From the NCBI RefSeq assembly GCF_008386695.1, contig NZ_VUOC01000003.1, forward strand, positions 482,421-546,420: 64,000 nt of DNA. Direction: 5' to 3'. Below are positions 41,689 through 51,555 of this stretch, in pieces (position 1 is the stretch's first letter; each line of letters begins with the position of its first letter). This DNA comes from Chitinophaga agrisoli (lineage in GTDB: Bacteria > Bacteroidota > Bacteroidia > Chitinophagales > Chitinophagaceae). The translations under genes were made by a program, and so were the position numbers. Below the pieces are notes generated by a model, which had not been told where the DNA came from, ran no database searches, and saw nothing but the letters and a program-made list of their open reading frames with translations.

Positions 41689-44649
41689 TCATTTGATCGT
41701 AGTGCGGTATAATGCAGTACGGCCGGTAAAATATAGCGTATTACCATTTGTGATAACCATTGACGACGGCCGCTCTGGCGTCTCCAGCCGGGAAAGCTGT
41801 TTGCCGCTGGCATCAAACTTATAGATATTACCGTCTGCTACCCATAAGTTGCCCTGCGGATCGGGGATGGAATTAAACTCCCCTTTCTCCACAAAGTATT
41901 TTAGATCAGAGAGGTATCCTTGTGTGTCTACCTGGCAACGCACCGTACGTTTATCATACTCGTCTGCAGCATATAAAGGTTTGCCTGGGAAAGCGGCTAC
42001 CAGGGCACAGGCGCGGGCCAGGTCATAACAAACCGGGACGATGGTCCTGCCATCCGGCGCTACCCAGCAGGTATCGTTGCGGGCAATGGATACAGTGTTA
42101 AAATCATGGTAGTCCCGCCAGCGGTTAGAGGGGTACAGCGCTTTATATACATGATTCACAGAAGTCATGGGCGTTTTATCCAGCAGGCGGATGGTCTGCT
42201 CTGGCTGGCTGGGGTCTACGGCATATACCAGGGTGCCAAAGCCGGAATTGCCCCATCCGCTAAAGGAGGTACCGCCGGCATCCGGTGGGTTCTGGAAACG
42301 TTCCTGCTGTCCGTTTACCAGGTTGCCGGGCTGCGGGTCATAGCGGAATACAACCAGCAAATTATCGTTTGCATCACAGGCCAGGGAAAGGGGCTGCCAG
42401 GGGAAATCTGCCAGCAGCTCCAGGGCATTGGTGGCGGCAGACCATTTGTACACGCGCTTCATACGTTGCTCTGCAAAGTATACATTACCCTTAGAATCGG
42501 CGCAAAGGCCAATAGCAAACTCAAAGCCTTTGGCCAGCTGTTGTATGCCATCTGTCCGTTTAGCGGGTTTATTACCGCTGATGAGCAGGCGTGCAAACTC
42601 GGTAGGCCGTACTTCGGTATCTGTGTTAATATCATAGAGCGGATTGTCCGTGGTGTATTTGATCTGGCTGTAATTGTGCACGTTCAGCAGCTCAATGTTG
42701 CTGCAATGCCAGGTGCGGATGGAGTACGGGTAGGGCACCTTTACACGTATTACACGGAACATGTACAGGTTGGCAAAGCGCATATCCTTACAGCCATCTA
42801 TCTCCAGTGGCTGGCACTCGGAGCTTTCCAGGCTTTCCTCTTCCAGCTGCAGCGCATAAACGTGCCAGTTAGCTACGTTCTTAAACCGCACTTCATTGCG
42901 CACATGGTGCTCTACAGACATCGCATAGATACGCCCGCGGGTGCTGGTATTATTCACATAACAACCATTGGTGGCAAAGGTGCTGGCAGTCCAGATGTTT
43001 TTGAAGATACCGCCGCCGTTATTGGTTACCCAAAGGCTCCAGTACTGTGTATCCCATAGGGGATCAAATACGTTGCGGCGGCCGGGCTGTGGCTGTTCCC
43101 GTTCTTCCCATTTCCAATGTACCTGTGGCCCCGGGCGCATGGTGCCATGGCCGCCAATGAACTTTACATCGTCCACCATTGACTTTTCACCGGCCATCCA
43201 TTTGCAGGCTACAGCGCGGTAATTGCTTTCGCCGGTATAAAGGCCAATACCTGTAATAATATTGGTTCCACCTTCCGGGGCTTCTACCATAGCTGCAGGT
43301 GCGCCAAAGCCGCTAAATGCCGGCGCGCTTTCCTTTAGTGCAAAATTGGTGGCTAGCGGGTGTAAGCCTATTAATACCGTGTTGGGTTTTAGTTTGATGG
43401 TCTGTGAAATGCGGTAAGAGCCCTGCGGTACATAGATCACCGCATGCGCGTCTATGGCCTGTTGTATGGCCTTGGTATCATCTGTAATGCCATCGCCCAT
43501 AGCGCCCAATGTCTTCAGGTTTACCCATTCCGTCATGGGCGGCAGTGCGGGTACGTCACTGGTAAAGCCTGCGGGTAGCATGCTAACCGGGCTAATGTCC
43601 GTAGTGCTGGTATATTTTTCTTCCGTACCTAGATCTTCCATCTGCAGGCCGTACACAAAACTTTTTACGTGATAGCTGGCGGCAGGGCCTTTGGTCAGGC
43701 TGTCAGCCTGCGGGTAGTGCACAAGCGCCGGTACATTGCGGCAGTACAGGTTACGGATATTCAGCTGCATGTTGGCGTTGCCTTCATTGCTCACGCGGAT
43801 AGCAGGGCCGCTGATATTCTCAAAGCGGCAGTCTTCCAGGAACAGTTTGTCCCAGTAATTACTATCTACCTGTATAGCCGCCGGGGTATTCTTTACCTGC
43901 ATGCGCACAATGGTAAAACCCGCCTGTTGTGATTTAATGGCGGTTTTGCGCTGACCTTCAAAATAGGTGTCCATCATCATGAACTGCCAGCCGGGAGAGG
44001 CCTTAGTGGTATAGATGCCGTAGTCACCACCAAAGAATTTCACGTCTTCCATCATATTGCCAATATCAAACAGGCCGGCTTTACCGCTGCCTATATCAAT
44101 ATTGCAGTGTGATACGTAGCTGTGCTGGGCAAAATGTGTACGCAGGGCTACAGCGGCCGGGTTGCCGGCGCCTATCTTAATGTCAATGTTAGAAAATGCG
44201 CTGTAAAAAGTGCCTGCGCCTGCATCGTTGATCTTACCATCTGCTTCCACCACGCTGCTGGTGAACCAGAACATATAGGCGGCTTTGCCCTTATCCTGCG
44301 GCTGCTCTGCCTGGAAACCCGGCGCATTCTTTTGCAGCATGATCATAGGGCGGTTTTTGCCGTAGCCTATCAGGCGTATGGACGCCGGGATATAGATGGT
44401 CTTTGAAATAACGTAGGTACCTTCCGGTATGAACAGAATACCAAAATTGCGGTCTTTCTTTAACTGGTTAATGGCAGTTTGCAGCTGATCAGATACATCT
44501 GCTGCTTTGCCGGGCATAAAATAAATGGCTTCCGGGTCTTCGGGTTTTTGTGTGTAAATGGACCGGCCGGGTGTAAACTGACAGTACGCGCTGATATAGC
44601 TGGCGGATAGTAGTACCAGCATACAGAGTACCTTCATGCTTTGTTGCAT
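41689..44649 (-). CDS. Double pectate-lyase-type beta-helix protein with NHL-like propeller
   Basis: A 986-residue secreted protein with signal peptide MQQSMKVLCMLVLLSASYISAYCQ. It has two Pectate_lyase_3-type right-handed beta-helix domains, residues about 30-330 (from VSDQLQTAINQLKKDRNFG) and 370-680 (TLGAMGDGITDDTKAIQQAI, IDAHAVIYVPQGSYRISQT), with an Asp/Gly-rich start to each. The last ~290 residues form an NHL- or propeller-like region (GLCADSKGNVYFAEQRMKRVYKW). This N-to-C arrangement is typical of uncharacterised CAZyme-like proteins in soil Bacteroidota. No lyase catalytic triad could be confirmed, so the activity is open. A NIPSNAP gene ends 97 bp upstream on the same strand. Confidence 0.8.
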   Translation of the reverse strand: MQQSMKVLCMLVLLSASYISAYCQFTPGRSIYTQKPEDPEAIYFMPGKAADVSDQLQTAINQLKKDRNFGILFIPEGTYVISKTIYIPASIRLIGYGKNRPMIMLQKNAPGFQAEQPQDKGKAAYMFWFTSSVVEADGKINDAGAGTFYSAFSNIDIKIGAGNPAAVALRTHFAQHSYVSHCNIDIGSGKAGLFDIGNMMEDVKFFGGDYGIYTTKASPGWQFMMMDTYFEGQRKTAIKSQQAGFTIVRMQVKNTPAAIQVDSNYWDKLFLEDCRFENISGPAIRVSNEGNANMQLNIRNLYCRNVPALVHYPQADSLTKGPAASYHVKSFVYGLQMEDLGTEEKYTSTTDISPVSMLPAGFTSDVPALPPMTEWVNLKTLGAMGDGITDDTKAIQQAIDAHAVIYVPQGSYRISQTIKLKPNTVLIGLHPLATNFALKESAPAFSGFGAPAAMVEAPEGGTNIITGIGLYTGESNYRAVACKWMAGEKSMVDDVKFIGGHGTMRPGPQVHWKWEEREQPQPGRRNVFDPLWDTQYWSLWVTNNGGGIFKNIWTASTFATNGCYVNNTSTRGRIYAMSVEHHVRNEVRFKNVANWHVYALQLEEESLESSECQPLEIDGCKDMRFANLYMFRVIRVKVPYPYSIRTWHCSNIELLNVHNYSQIKYTTDNPLYDINTDTEVRPTEFARLLISGNKPAKRTDGIQQLAKGFEFAIGLCADSKGNVYFAEQRMKRVYKWSAATNALELLADFPWQPLSLACDANDNLLVVFRYDPQPGNLVNGQQERFQNPPDAGGTSFSGWGNSGFGTLVYAVDPSQPEQTIRLLDKTPMTSVNHVYKALYPSNRWRDYHDFNTVSIARNDTCWVAPDGRTIVPVCYDLARACALVAAFPGKPLYAADEYDKRTVRCQVDTQGYLSDLKYFVEKGEFNSIPDPQGNLWVADGNIYKFDASGKQLSRLETPERPSSMVITNGNTLYFTGRTALYRTTIK

Positions 44650-44746
44650 ATGAGGTGGAATTTTTACAGCAGAAATCTACAAACTATAATGGTAAAATAC
44701 CAGGGAAGCGCTCATCAATTTCCTGATTTGGATGCCCAGCCCTGCA

Positions 44747-45163
44747 TTACCTGCTTAAAAAGCTCCTGGCAGGAGAATAATCTGTTAAGGATAGCGTCCG
44801 GTCCTCTATATCCTCCACGAAACTGCCGTGCACTTTACTGGTTTCCTTTTTAATAGCGATCCATTCCTCATCTGCCATGAATTTAGCCCAGGCGCCCGTC
44901 ATTGTTTGTTGGTCAGGCCACTCCAGCAGGTATATAAATTCCAGCTTATCCTTGTACCGGGATTCCCAGGTGGCGACTACATGAAAATCATATTTCTTCA
45001 TTATTCTTAATGCATGGTCATGGAACCGGTCGTTAAATGCTTTTTCATTTGAAGGAGGAATCGTGTAGATCCTGAGCTGGTGAACAGGATCTTTTAACGG
45101 AAAGTTAAATGAGAGCAGGATACAGATGGGTATGAGGACGATGAACAATTTAAACGGTTTCAT
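44747..45163 (-). CDS. NIPSNAP-family protein with N-terminal signal/anchor
   Basis: A 138-residue protein with an N-terminal hydrophobic segment (FKLFIVLIPICILLSFNF) followed by a NIPSNAP ferredoxin-like domain: HQLRIYTIPPSNEKAFNDRF, FHVVATWESRYKDKLEFIYLLEW, then FVEDIEDRTLSLTDYS. The family includes dimeric alpha/beta barrel proteins of mostly unknown role. It is upstream of the beta-helix gene on the same strand with a 97-bp gap, so co-transcription is possible but not clear. Confidence 0.8.
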   Translation of the reverse strand: MKPFKLFIVLIPICILLSFNFPLKDPVHQLRIYTIPPSNEKAFNDRFHDHALRIMKKYDFHVVATWESRYKDKLEFIYLLEWPDQQTMTGAWAKFMADEEWIAIKKETSKVHGSFVEDIEDRTLSLTDYSPARSFLSR

Positions 45164-45306
45164 AACATTGTATTTTAAGGGTGCTACAGTAATGGGTTAT
45201 GCTACTGAAATTAAGAAAATTCAAATTTTTTATTTTTTAATTATCTTTCGCTGCAATTTGTTTGTTTTAAACCGTTTTTGGGACGATCACCTTCAAAGAT
45301 TTTTCC

Positions 45307-46614
45307 TTGCAACTAACAGAAGAACAGATATTAGCCCTTGCCCCTGATGAATCTTCCAAGAAAGCGGGTAAAGATTTATCAAATCCTGCCAAATGGGTAA
45401 GCAAGGGTATCAACGAGCAGGCCCTTTGGGGCGAATGCCAGGGCAGTGGCAGCAAACCCTACCAGACACAGATAGACATTGTGAACATTGCCTTCAAATG
45501 TTCCTGCCCCAGCCGTAAATTTCCCTGTAAACATGGCTTAGGTCTTCTATTGCTGCATGCGCGCAATCCCGCTGCTGTTAGCGATAATGTGCCGCCTGCC
45601 TGGGTGCAGGATTGGCTGGATAAACGGGTACAACGCGAAGAGAAAAAAGCGGAGCGGGAAAGCAAGCCGGTAGATGAGGCAGCCCAGGCCAAAAGAAAAG
45701 AGGCGCGGGAACAGAGCGTAGAAGACGGGCTGGAAGAACTGCTGTTATGGATAAAGGACATTGTACGCAATGGTATACTCACCATACCGGAAAAAGACCC
45801 TTCCTTTTTCAGCAATATGGCCAGGCGTATGGTAGACGCTAAAGCGCCGGGCCTGGCTGGTATGGTAAAAGCCCTGGGTAATACAGATTTCTATAAGGAT
45901 GGATGGCAGAGCCCCTTCATGGATCAGCTGCTGCGTATTTACCTAGTGATAGCAGGTTTTAATAACAGGAGCGGGCTGCCCGCCTTGCTGACAGAAGACA
46001 TCCGTAACCTGATCGGCTTTACCCAACAGCAGGAAGAGCTGAAAATGCAAACCGGTATTACGGATACCTGGCTGGTGCTGGCCAAACAGATCACGGAAGA
46101 GGATAACCTGCTTACAGAAAGGAACTGGTTATACGGCACACAATCCAACCAATATGCATTAGTGCTGCAGTTCAGCGTACGCGGGCAGGGCATTACCTTC
46201 TCATTTAGCCCGGGTATGTATGTGCAGGCGGAGTTGGTATTTTATCCTTCCGCGCAGCCCTTGCGCGCTATTATTAAACGTCAGCTATCCACCAATGCGG
46301 TAACCGGGTATACCCCGCTTAGGGGTTGGATGCAGGTAGCGGAAACGCAAGCGCAGGGATATACGCAACTGCCTGTTAGCAGTGAGCGTCCTTTTATTGT
46401 ATCACAGCTAAGGCTGGTGTTACATGCAGGCCGCTGGTGGCTGGCAGATGCGGGCAATCACCTGGTACAGCTAAAGGATAATTACCGGCATTTCTATACA
46501 TTGTTATCCCTGAGCGGCGGCCAGCCCATGAATATGGCCGTGCTGGGCAAGGAGCATACTTATGAGCCACTGGGCGTGTGGATGGAGGATTACTACCTAA
46601 ATTTATCGAACTGA
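45307..46614 (+). CDS. SWIM zinc-finger protein
   Basis: A 435-residue protein with a SWIM zinc finger (CxC-x6-CxH) at residues 65-76: FKCSCPSRKFPCKHGLGLLLL. The segment before it (TEEQILALAPDESSKKAGKD) and the rest (charged helices, then beta segments from about 190) belong to a family found in conserved operons with DUF5691, MoxR, DUF5682 and VWA genes. The start is a TTG at 45307 because an in-frame TAA at 45268 excludes anything far upstream. SWIM domains typically bind DNA or protein, but the target here is unknown. It is the first gene of a five-gene operon, with a 1-bp gap to the next. Confidence 0.85.
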   Translation: MQLTEEQILALAPDESSKKAGKDLSNPAKWVSKGINEQALWGECQGSGSKPYQTQIDIVNIAFKCSCPSRKFPCKHGLGLLLLHARNPAAVSDNVPPAWVQDWLDKRVQREEKKAERESKPVDEAAQAKRKEAREQSVEDGLEELLLWIKDIVRNGILTIPEKDPSFFSNMARRMVDAKAPGLAGMVKALGNTDFYKDGWQSPFMDQLLRIYLVIAGFNNRSGLPALLTEDIRNLIGFTQQQEELKMQTGITDTWLVLAKQITEEDNLLTERNWLYGTQSNQYALVLQFSVRGQGITFSFSPGMYVQAELVFYPSAQPLRAIIKRQLSTNAVTGYTPLRGWMQVAETQAQGYTQLPVSSERPFIVSQLRLVLHAGRWWLADAGNHLVQLKDNYRHFYTLLSLSGGQPMNMAVLGKEHTYEPLGVWMEDYYLNLSN

Positions 46615-46615
46615 G

Positions 46616-48109
46616 ATGCAGCTTTGGACAGATATTGTATCAAATGCCCTGCTGGGCACAGATAAACAGGCGCCCGTTACCGCCGGATGGCCGGAGGATT
46701 TTACAACAGCCTTAACCCACATTAACGGGAATACTGCTATTGATAAAGAAGAAAAATTCCTGCAACTGGCAGCGCTGGCATTTAACTACCGCCAGAGCGG
46801 TTCACTGCCGCTGCATAAGGAGGATGCGGGTATACCCACGGCGTCGGAAGAAATACGGCCCGGTTGCAGTATGGCCGCTATACAAGCATTTAACGACGTT
46901 GTAGCGGAAGATAATGAAGGCTTGCTGCAACTATGGCTGGAGTGTTGCGCGGCCAGCCAACAGATCGCGCACCCGTACATGCTGCCGGCCTTATTGGATA
47001 AAGCCATATCGCAGAAAGCCTTACGGCCTTTGGTAGAAAGCTGCGCCGGAGAGCGGGGCAAGTGGCTGGCACAGTTTAACCCGGACTGGAAAATGCCCGC
47101 CGCCGTATCGCTGGAAGAGCAATGGCAAACCGGTACGCTGGCACAACGGAAGGCTGCGCTGGCGCAGTTAAGCGAAACAGATCCCGCTGCTGCCAGGGCC
47201 TGGCTACAACAGACCTGGCCACAGGAGAACGCCAATGCCAGGGCAGACCTGTTAAGCAGCCTTCGCCCCATCGTGTTTGCGGAAGATAGCAGCTGGCTGG
47301 AGGTGTTATTGAACGAAAAAAGCGTGAAAGTAAAGGAGGTTGTCATGCACCTGTTGCGGATGCAGCCCGGTTCCAGCATCGTAAAGCTATACTGGCAGGT
47401 AGCACAGCAGGCTATCAGCATAAAAAAAGAAAAAGCGCTGCTGGGGCTTAGTTCCAAAACCACGTTGCAGGTAAAGTTGCCGGATACGGTAGACGAGAAC
47501 ATCTTTAAATACGGTATAGAACGTTTAAGCAGCAATAAAAAAATACCGGACGAAGCATATATCGTGGAGCAGCTGGTGCAGGCAGTGCCGCCCCATCTGT
47601 GGGAAAACCATCTGCAGGAAACGCCGGAGAAGATCATAACACTTTTTACAGAACATTCGGCCGGCGGCCGGCTTTACGCTGCCCTGGAAAGCGCTGCCAG
47701 CAAGTTCAGGAATGCACAGTGGGCAAAGCTGTTGGTAGCGGAAGGCAACCGTTTTTATTATCCGCTGGTGTATGCGCTGGAACCCGCAGAACGGGAGCCA
47801 TATATTATCCGGTCACTGACAAAAACGCCGGAGGACGTGATGACCTACCTGCGCCAGGAAGTCGAAGGGGAATGGAGCCTGCCGCTTACCCGCGCGGTGT
47901 TGGAATATGCCTGCAAAAGCCCCTATTCCTATAACCGCCTTTTCTTTAGCAAGCGCGCACACCAGTTGCCGGTAGAGATCCTGGCGTCGCTGGACAGTAT
48001 CTCTCCCCAACGGCCGGAGCAGCACGTTAACGATGCTTGGAACGATATACGCGCGCACATTAAAAAACTGCTGGTACTTAAACAACAGATCATTAACGCA
48101 TTTCAATAA
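46616..48109 (+). CDS. DUF5691-family helical-repeat protein
   Basis: A 497-residue soluble protein of the DUF5691 type. It is almost entirely alpha-helical with HEAT-like repetitive character (LLGTDKQAPVTAGWPEDF, then repeated L..A..L segments such as LLSSLRPIVFAEDSSWLEV). No enzyme motif is visible. The start codon is 1 bp after the SWIM gene stop. In the conserved operon it is probably a scaffold or target-binding subunit (inference). Confidence 0.8.
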   Translation: MQLWTDIVSNALLGTDKQAPVTAGWPEDFTTALTHINGNTAIDKEEKFLQLAALAFNYRQSGSLPLHKEDAGIPTASEEIRPGCSMAAIQAFNDVVAEDNEGLLQLWLECCAASQQIAHPYMLPALLDKAISQKALRPLVESCAGERGKWLAQFNPDWKMPAAVSLEEQWQTGTLAQRKAALAQLSETDPAAARAWLQQTWPQENANARADLLSSLRPIVFAEDSSWLEVLLNEKSVKVKEVVMHLLRMQPGSSIVKLYWQVAQQAISIKKEKALLGLSSKTTLQVKLPDTVDENIFKYGIERLSSNKKIPDEAYIVEQLVQAVPPHLWENHLQETPEKIITLFTEHSAGGRLYAALESAASKFRNAQWAKLLVAEGNRFYYPLVYALEPAEREPYIIRSLTKTPEDVMTYLRQEVEGEWSLPLTRAVLEYACKSPYSYNRLFFSKRAHQLPVEILASLDSISPQRPEQHVNDAWNDIRAHIKKLLVLKQQIINAFQ

Positions 48110-48129
48110 CATTAAACAAACCCTTAGTT

Positions 48130-49209
48130 ATGTCAGCCATTTTGCGCAGTCATGCAGAACAACTTTATGCACATGAACTGGAAGAACTGCAAAAACAGGA
48201 TAGTGGTAAACGTCCTGCCAACTGGAAGTTAACGCCCCAGTCTGTAGTGACCTACCTCGTGGGCGGTAAGCTGAAGAACGGGATGGAGATCAGCCCCAAA
48301 TACATTGGCAACCGCCGCTTAATGGAGATAGCGGTAGCCACGCTTACTACAGACAGGGCTTTGTTATTATACGGTTTGCCCGGCACGGCTAAAAGTTGGG
48401 TAAGCGAACATTTAGCCGCCGCCGTTAGTGGCGACAGCACCATGATCATACAAGGCACCGCCGGCACCAGCGAAGAATCCATCCGGTATGGCTGGAACTA
48501 TGCCCGCCTGCTGGCAGAGGGCCCCAGTGAAAATGCGCTGGTGGAAACGCCGGTCATGCGTGGTATGAAAGATGGTAAGATCGTACGTATAGAAGAGCTC
48601 ACGAGGATCGGGGCCGATGTGCAGGATACGCTCATCACCATCCTGTCAGAGAAATCATTGCCGGTACCGGAACTGAATACGGAAGTACAGGCGGTAAGAG
48701 GCTTTAACGTAATTGCCACCGCCAACAACCGCGATAAAGGGGTAAACGACTTGTCCAGCGCATTAAAACGCCGTTTTAATACGGTGATACTGCCCGTGCC
48801 GGATAGTATGGATGAGGAGATAGACATTGTACGCCGCCGTGTGGAAAGCTTTGAGAAGATCATGGAACTGCCTGCAGAAAAACCTGCATTGGAAGAGATC
48901 CGCCGTATAGTGACCATTTTCCGCGAGCTGCGCGCCGGCGTTACGCTGGATGGTAAGACCAAGATCAAACAACCTTCCGGTACCTTAAGCACCGCGGAAG
49001 CCATCTCCGTAGTGAATAACGGCCTGGCAATGGCTGGTTATTTTGGCGACGGGCAGCTGAAAGCAGCAGACCTGGCCGCCGGTATCATTGGCGCTGTGCT
49101 TAAAGACCCCGTACAGGATAAAGTAGTTTGGCAGGAGTACCTGGAAACGGTGGTGAAACCCCGCGAAGAATGGCGGGATATTTACAGGGCCTGCAGGGAC
49201 CTGGCATAA
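48130..49209 (+). CDS. MoxR-type AAA ATPase
   Basis: A 359-residue AAA+ ATPase of the MoxR/RavA-related group. The Walker A motif is Gly82-LPGTAK-Ser89 (YGLPGTAKSW). The Walker B-like acidic pair is Glu155-Glu156 in GKIVRIEELTRIG, where most AAA proteins have Asp-Glu, so the first acid is substituted. Sensor 1 is Asn200 (VIATANNRDKGVN) and the arginine finger region is KRRFNTV (Arg214-Arg215). A C-terminal helical lid follows. It sits before DUF5682 and a VWA gene, the partner usual for MoxR proteins: in other systems this pair acts as a chaperone that inserts metals or remodels protein complexes. Confidence 0.9.
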   Translation: MSAILRSHAEQLYAHELEELQKQDSGKRPANWKLTPQSVVTYLVGGKLKNGMEISPKYIGNRRLMEIAVATLTTDRALLLYGLPGTAKSWVSEHLAAAVSGDSTMIIQGTAGTSEESIRYGWNYARLLAEGPSENALVETPVMRGMKDGKIVRIEELTRIGADVQDTLITILSEKSLPVPELNTEVQAVRGFNVIATANNRDKGVNDLSSALKRRFNTVILPVPDSMDEEIDIVRRRVESFEKIMELPAEKPALEEIRRIVTIFRELRAGVTLDGKTKIKQPSGTLSTAEAISVVNNGLAMAGYFGDGQLKAADLAAGIIGAVLKDPVQDKVVWQEYLETVVKPREEWRDIYRACRDLA

Positions 49210-49221
49210 TAACTACAATCA

Positions 49222-51555
49222 ATGGCTACGCATATATTAGGCATACGGCATCATGGACCCGGATCGGCCAGGAACGTACAACAGTTCCTGGAACAACTGA
49301 AACCGGATATTGTACTGGTAGAGGGCCCGCCGGATGCAGACGGCATCCTGCAATGGGCTAACCATGCAGAGATGCAACCGCCGGTGGCCATACTGGCCTA
49401 CCAGACGGATAATATCCGCAGATCAGTGTTTTACCCCTTTTCGGAGTTCTCTCCGGAGTGGCAGGCCATCCAATATGCCCGCAGGAATAATATCCATGTG
49501 CGCTTTATGGACCTGCCCCTGGCGCATCGTTTTGCCCTCGATGAGGAACAGGAAGCAGCCGCAAAAGCAGCAGCAGAAAAAGAAGGGAAGGAGAAAGAGA
49601 GTGCTTTGCTGCCTGACAATGACGCCGATGCAACAACGGTAGCAGGGATCAATAATGCCGGAGAAGAGACAGATGTGGCAGCGCCGGCAACAACTCTGAC
49701 AGAAGATGAATACCACGGCGATTCCCTTTCCTGGCTGGCCAGGGCGGCCGGTTATGCCAATACAGACAAGTGGTGGGAACATATGTTTGAGCACCGCCTG
49801 GCCAATGAACAGGTATTTGAGGCCGTACATGAAGCCATGAAAGCCTTACGTGATACGCTGCCGGAGCGCAATGACCAGGAAGAAAAACTGCGTGAGGCCT
49901 ACATGCGTAAAGTGATACGGCAGGCAGAAAAGGAAATGTTCCCTGAAATAGCCGTGATCTGCGGCGCCTGGCATGCGCCTGCCCTTAAGGACATGCCTTC
50001 GCAGAAAGCGGATAACGAGCTGCTGAAAGGGTTGCCAAAAGTAAAAGTTGAATGCACCTGGACGCCCTGGAACTATAACCGCTTGAGTTATTTTAGCGGT
50101 TATGGCGCCGGCATACAATCCCCCGGCTGGTATGAACATATCTGGCATCATCCCAATGACGATGGTACACGGTGGATGGCCGGCGTGGCCAAACTGTTCC
50201 GCCAGCAGAATATAGATACTTCTGTTGCCCATGTGATAGAAGCCGTGCGTTTGGCAGAATCGCTGGCATCGCTGCGGGACCTGCCCAAGGCCGGTTTGGA
50301 GGAGCTGAATGAAGCTACCCTCAGCGTGCTGTGTAACGGCGAATCTATCCTGTTACGGCTGATAGAAGAACAGCTGATCGTCAGCAATAAAATGGGTAAT
50401 GTACCCGCGGATACACCAAAGCCGCCTTTGCAGGTAGATATTGAAAAACTGCAGAAGCGATTGCGGTTACCCGCCACTGCAGAATGGAAGGATTATACGC
50501 TGGACCTGCGTAAGGAGAACGACCTGGAGCGCAGCATATTCCTGCACCGCCTGCAGCTGCTGGGCCTCAAATGGGGCCATAAAAGCGAGGTAAGCGGCAA
50601 AGGCACCTTTAAAGAACAATGGCGCCTGCAGTGGGATCCCGGGTTTACCATAGATATTATTGAGAAAGGTACCTGGGGCAATACCGCAGCAGAAGCGGCG
50701 GCTAAGTATGTAATACACCAGGCGCGGGAAACGGATTCGCTGCAGATAGTGGGCCGCCTGCTGGAGGCCACTATGCCCGCAGAGCTGCCGCAGGCTGTGG
50801 AAGTGCTGATCCACCAGCTCAATAACCTCTCCGCTGCCAGCGGAGATGTGATACAGCTCATGGAAGTGATCCCCTCCCTGGTCAGCATCAGCCGGTATGG
50901 CAATGTGCGTAAAACAGACGCCGCACTGGTAACGGAGATCGTAACGGGCATGATCGCACGTATCTGCATCAGCCTGCCCAATGCTTGTACGGCAGTGGCA
51001 GATGACGCAGCGGCCGCCCTGCTGGAACTGTTCTTTAAAATGAACGATGCCATCAACCTGCTACAGCAGCCGGATATCACTACCCAGTGGCAACAAATGC
51101 TGCGCGCCATTGCCGGCAGTACGCAAACATCGCCGGTGATAAGCGGCTATAGTACCCGCCTGCTGGCAGACTATAAGCTGCTTGAAGGGGAGGAGCTGGT
51201 GAAAGTATTCTGGTACGCCATGTCCAACGCTACAGCGCCTGGCATGGCCGCAGCCTGGCTGGAAGGTTTTCTGAAAGGCAGCGGTACCCTGTTGCTGGTA
51301 GATAATAACCTGTGGGGCGTGATCGATGGCTGGGTAAACCAGCTGGATGGGGATACCTTTACAGAGGTGCTGCCCCTGCTGCGCAGGACCTTTGCCAACT
51401 TCACCGCAGCTGAAAGAAGGAAGCTGGGAGAGAAGGTAAAACAGGGCGACGGCGGCAGCGCTGTAACGATACAACAGGCAAATGACTCATTCAACGCCGC
51501 GCGGGCGCAGCAAAGCCTGCCGGTGGTAATGCAATTATTAGGATATCCATCATGA
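49222..51555 (+). CDS. DUF5682-family protein (TIKI/EreA/TraB-like N-terminus)
   Basis: A 777-residue protein. The N-terminal part has a pattern reminiscent of the TIKI/TraB/EreA superfamily: GIRHHGPGSARNVQQFL (residues 7-23, His-His with Ser/Gly), VEGPPDA (34-40), and CGAWHAP (247-253, His251). Those families use metal-dependent hydrolase-like sites. Residues about 110-170 contain a low-complexity Glu/Lys/Ala region (AKAAAEKEGKEKESALLPD) that is probably a flexible linker. The C-terminal half is helical. It overlaps the VWA gene by 4 bp (ATGA). Its biochemical activity is unknown; hydrolase activity is my inference. Confidence 0.8.
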   Translation: MATHILGIRHHGPGSARNVQQFLEQLKPDIVLVEGPPDADGILQWANHAEMQPPVAILAYQTDNIRRSVFYPFSEFSPEWQAIQYARRNNIHVRFMDLPLAHRFALDEEQEAAAKAAAEKEGKEKESALLPDNDADATTVAGINNAGEETDVAAPATTLTEDEYHGDSLSWLARAAGYANTDKWWEHMFEHRLANEQVFEAVHEAMKALRDTLPERNDQEEKLREAYMRKVIRQAEKEMFPEIAVICGAWHAPALKDMPSQKADNELLKGLPKVKVECTWTPWNYNRLSYFSGYGAGIQSPGWYEHIWHHPNDDGTRWMAGVAKLFRQQNIDTSVAHVIEAVRLAESLASLRDLPKAGLEELNEATLSVLCNGESILLRLIEEQLIVSNKMGNVPADTPKPPLQVDIEKLQKRLRLPATAEWKDYTLDLRKENDLERSIFLHRLQLLGLKWGHKSEVSGKGTFKEQWRLQWDPGFTIDIIEKGTWGNTAAEAAAKYVIHQARETDSLQIVGRLLEATMPAELPQAVEVLIHQLNNLSAASGDVIQLMEVIPSLVSISRYGNVRKTDAALVTEIVTGMIARICISLPNACTAVADDAAAALLELFFKMNDAINLLQQPDITTQWQQMLRAIAGSTQTSPVISGYSTRLLADYKLLEGEELVKVFWYAMSNATAPGMAAAWLEGFLKGSGTLLLVDNNLWGVIDGWVNQLDGDTFTEVLPLLRRTFANFTAAERRKLGEKVKQGDGGSAVTIQQANDSFNAARAQQSLPVVMQLLGYPS

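Noticed and set aside
42106-43059. A 317-residue forward open frame inside the beta-helix protein gene
   Set aside because: Antisense to a well-supported signal-peptide protein, with no recognisable domain.
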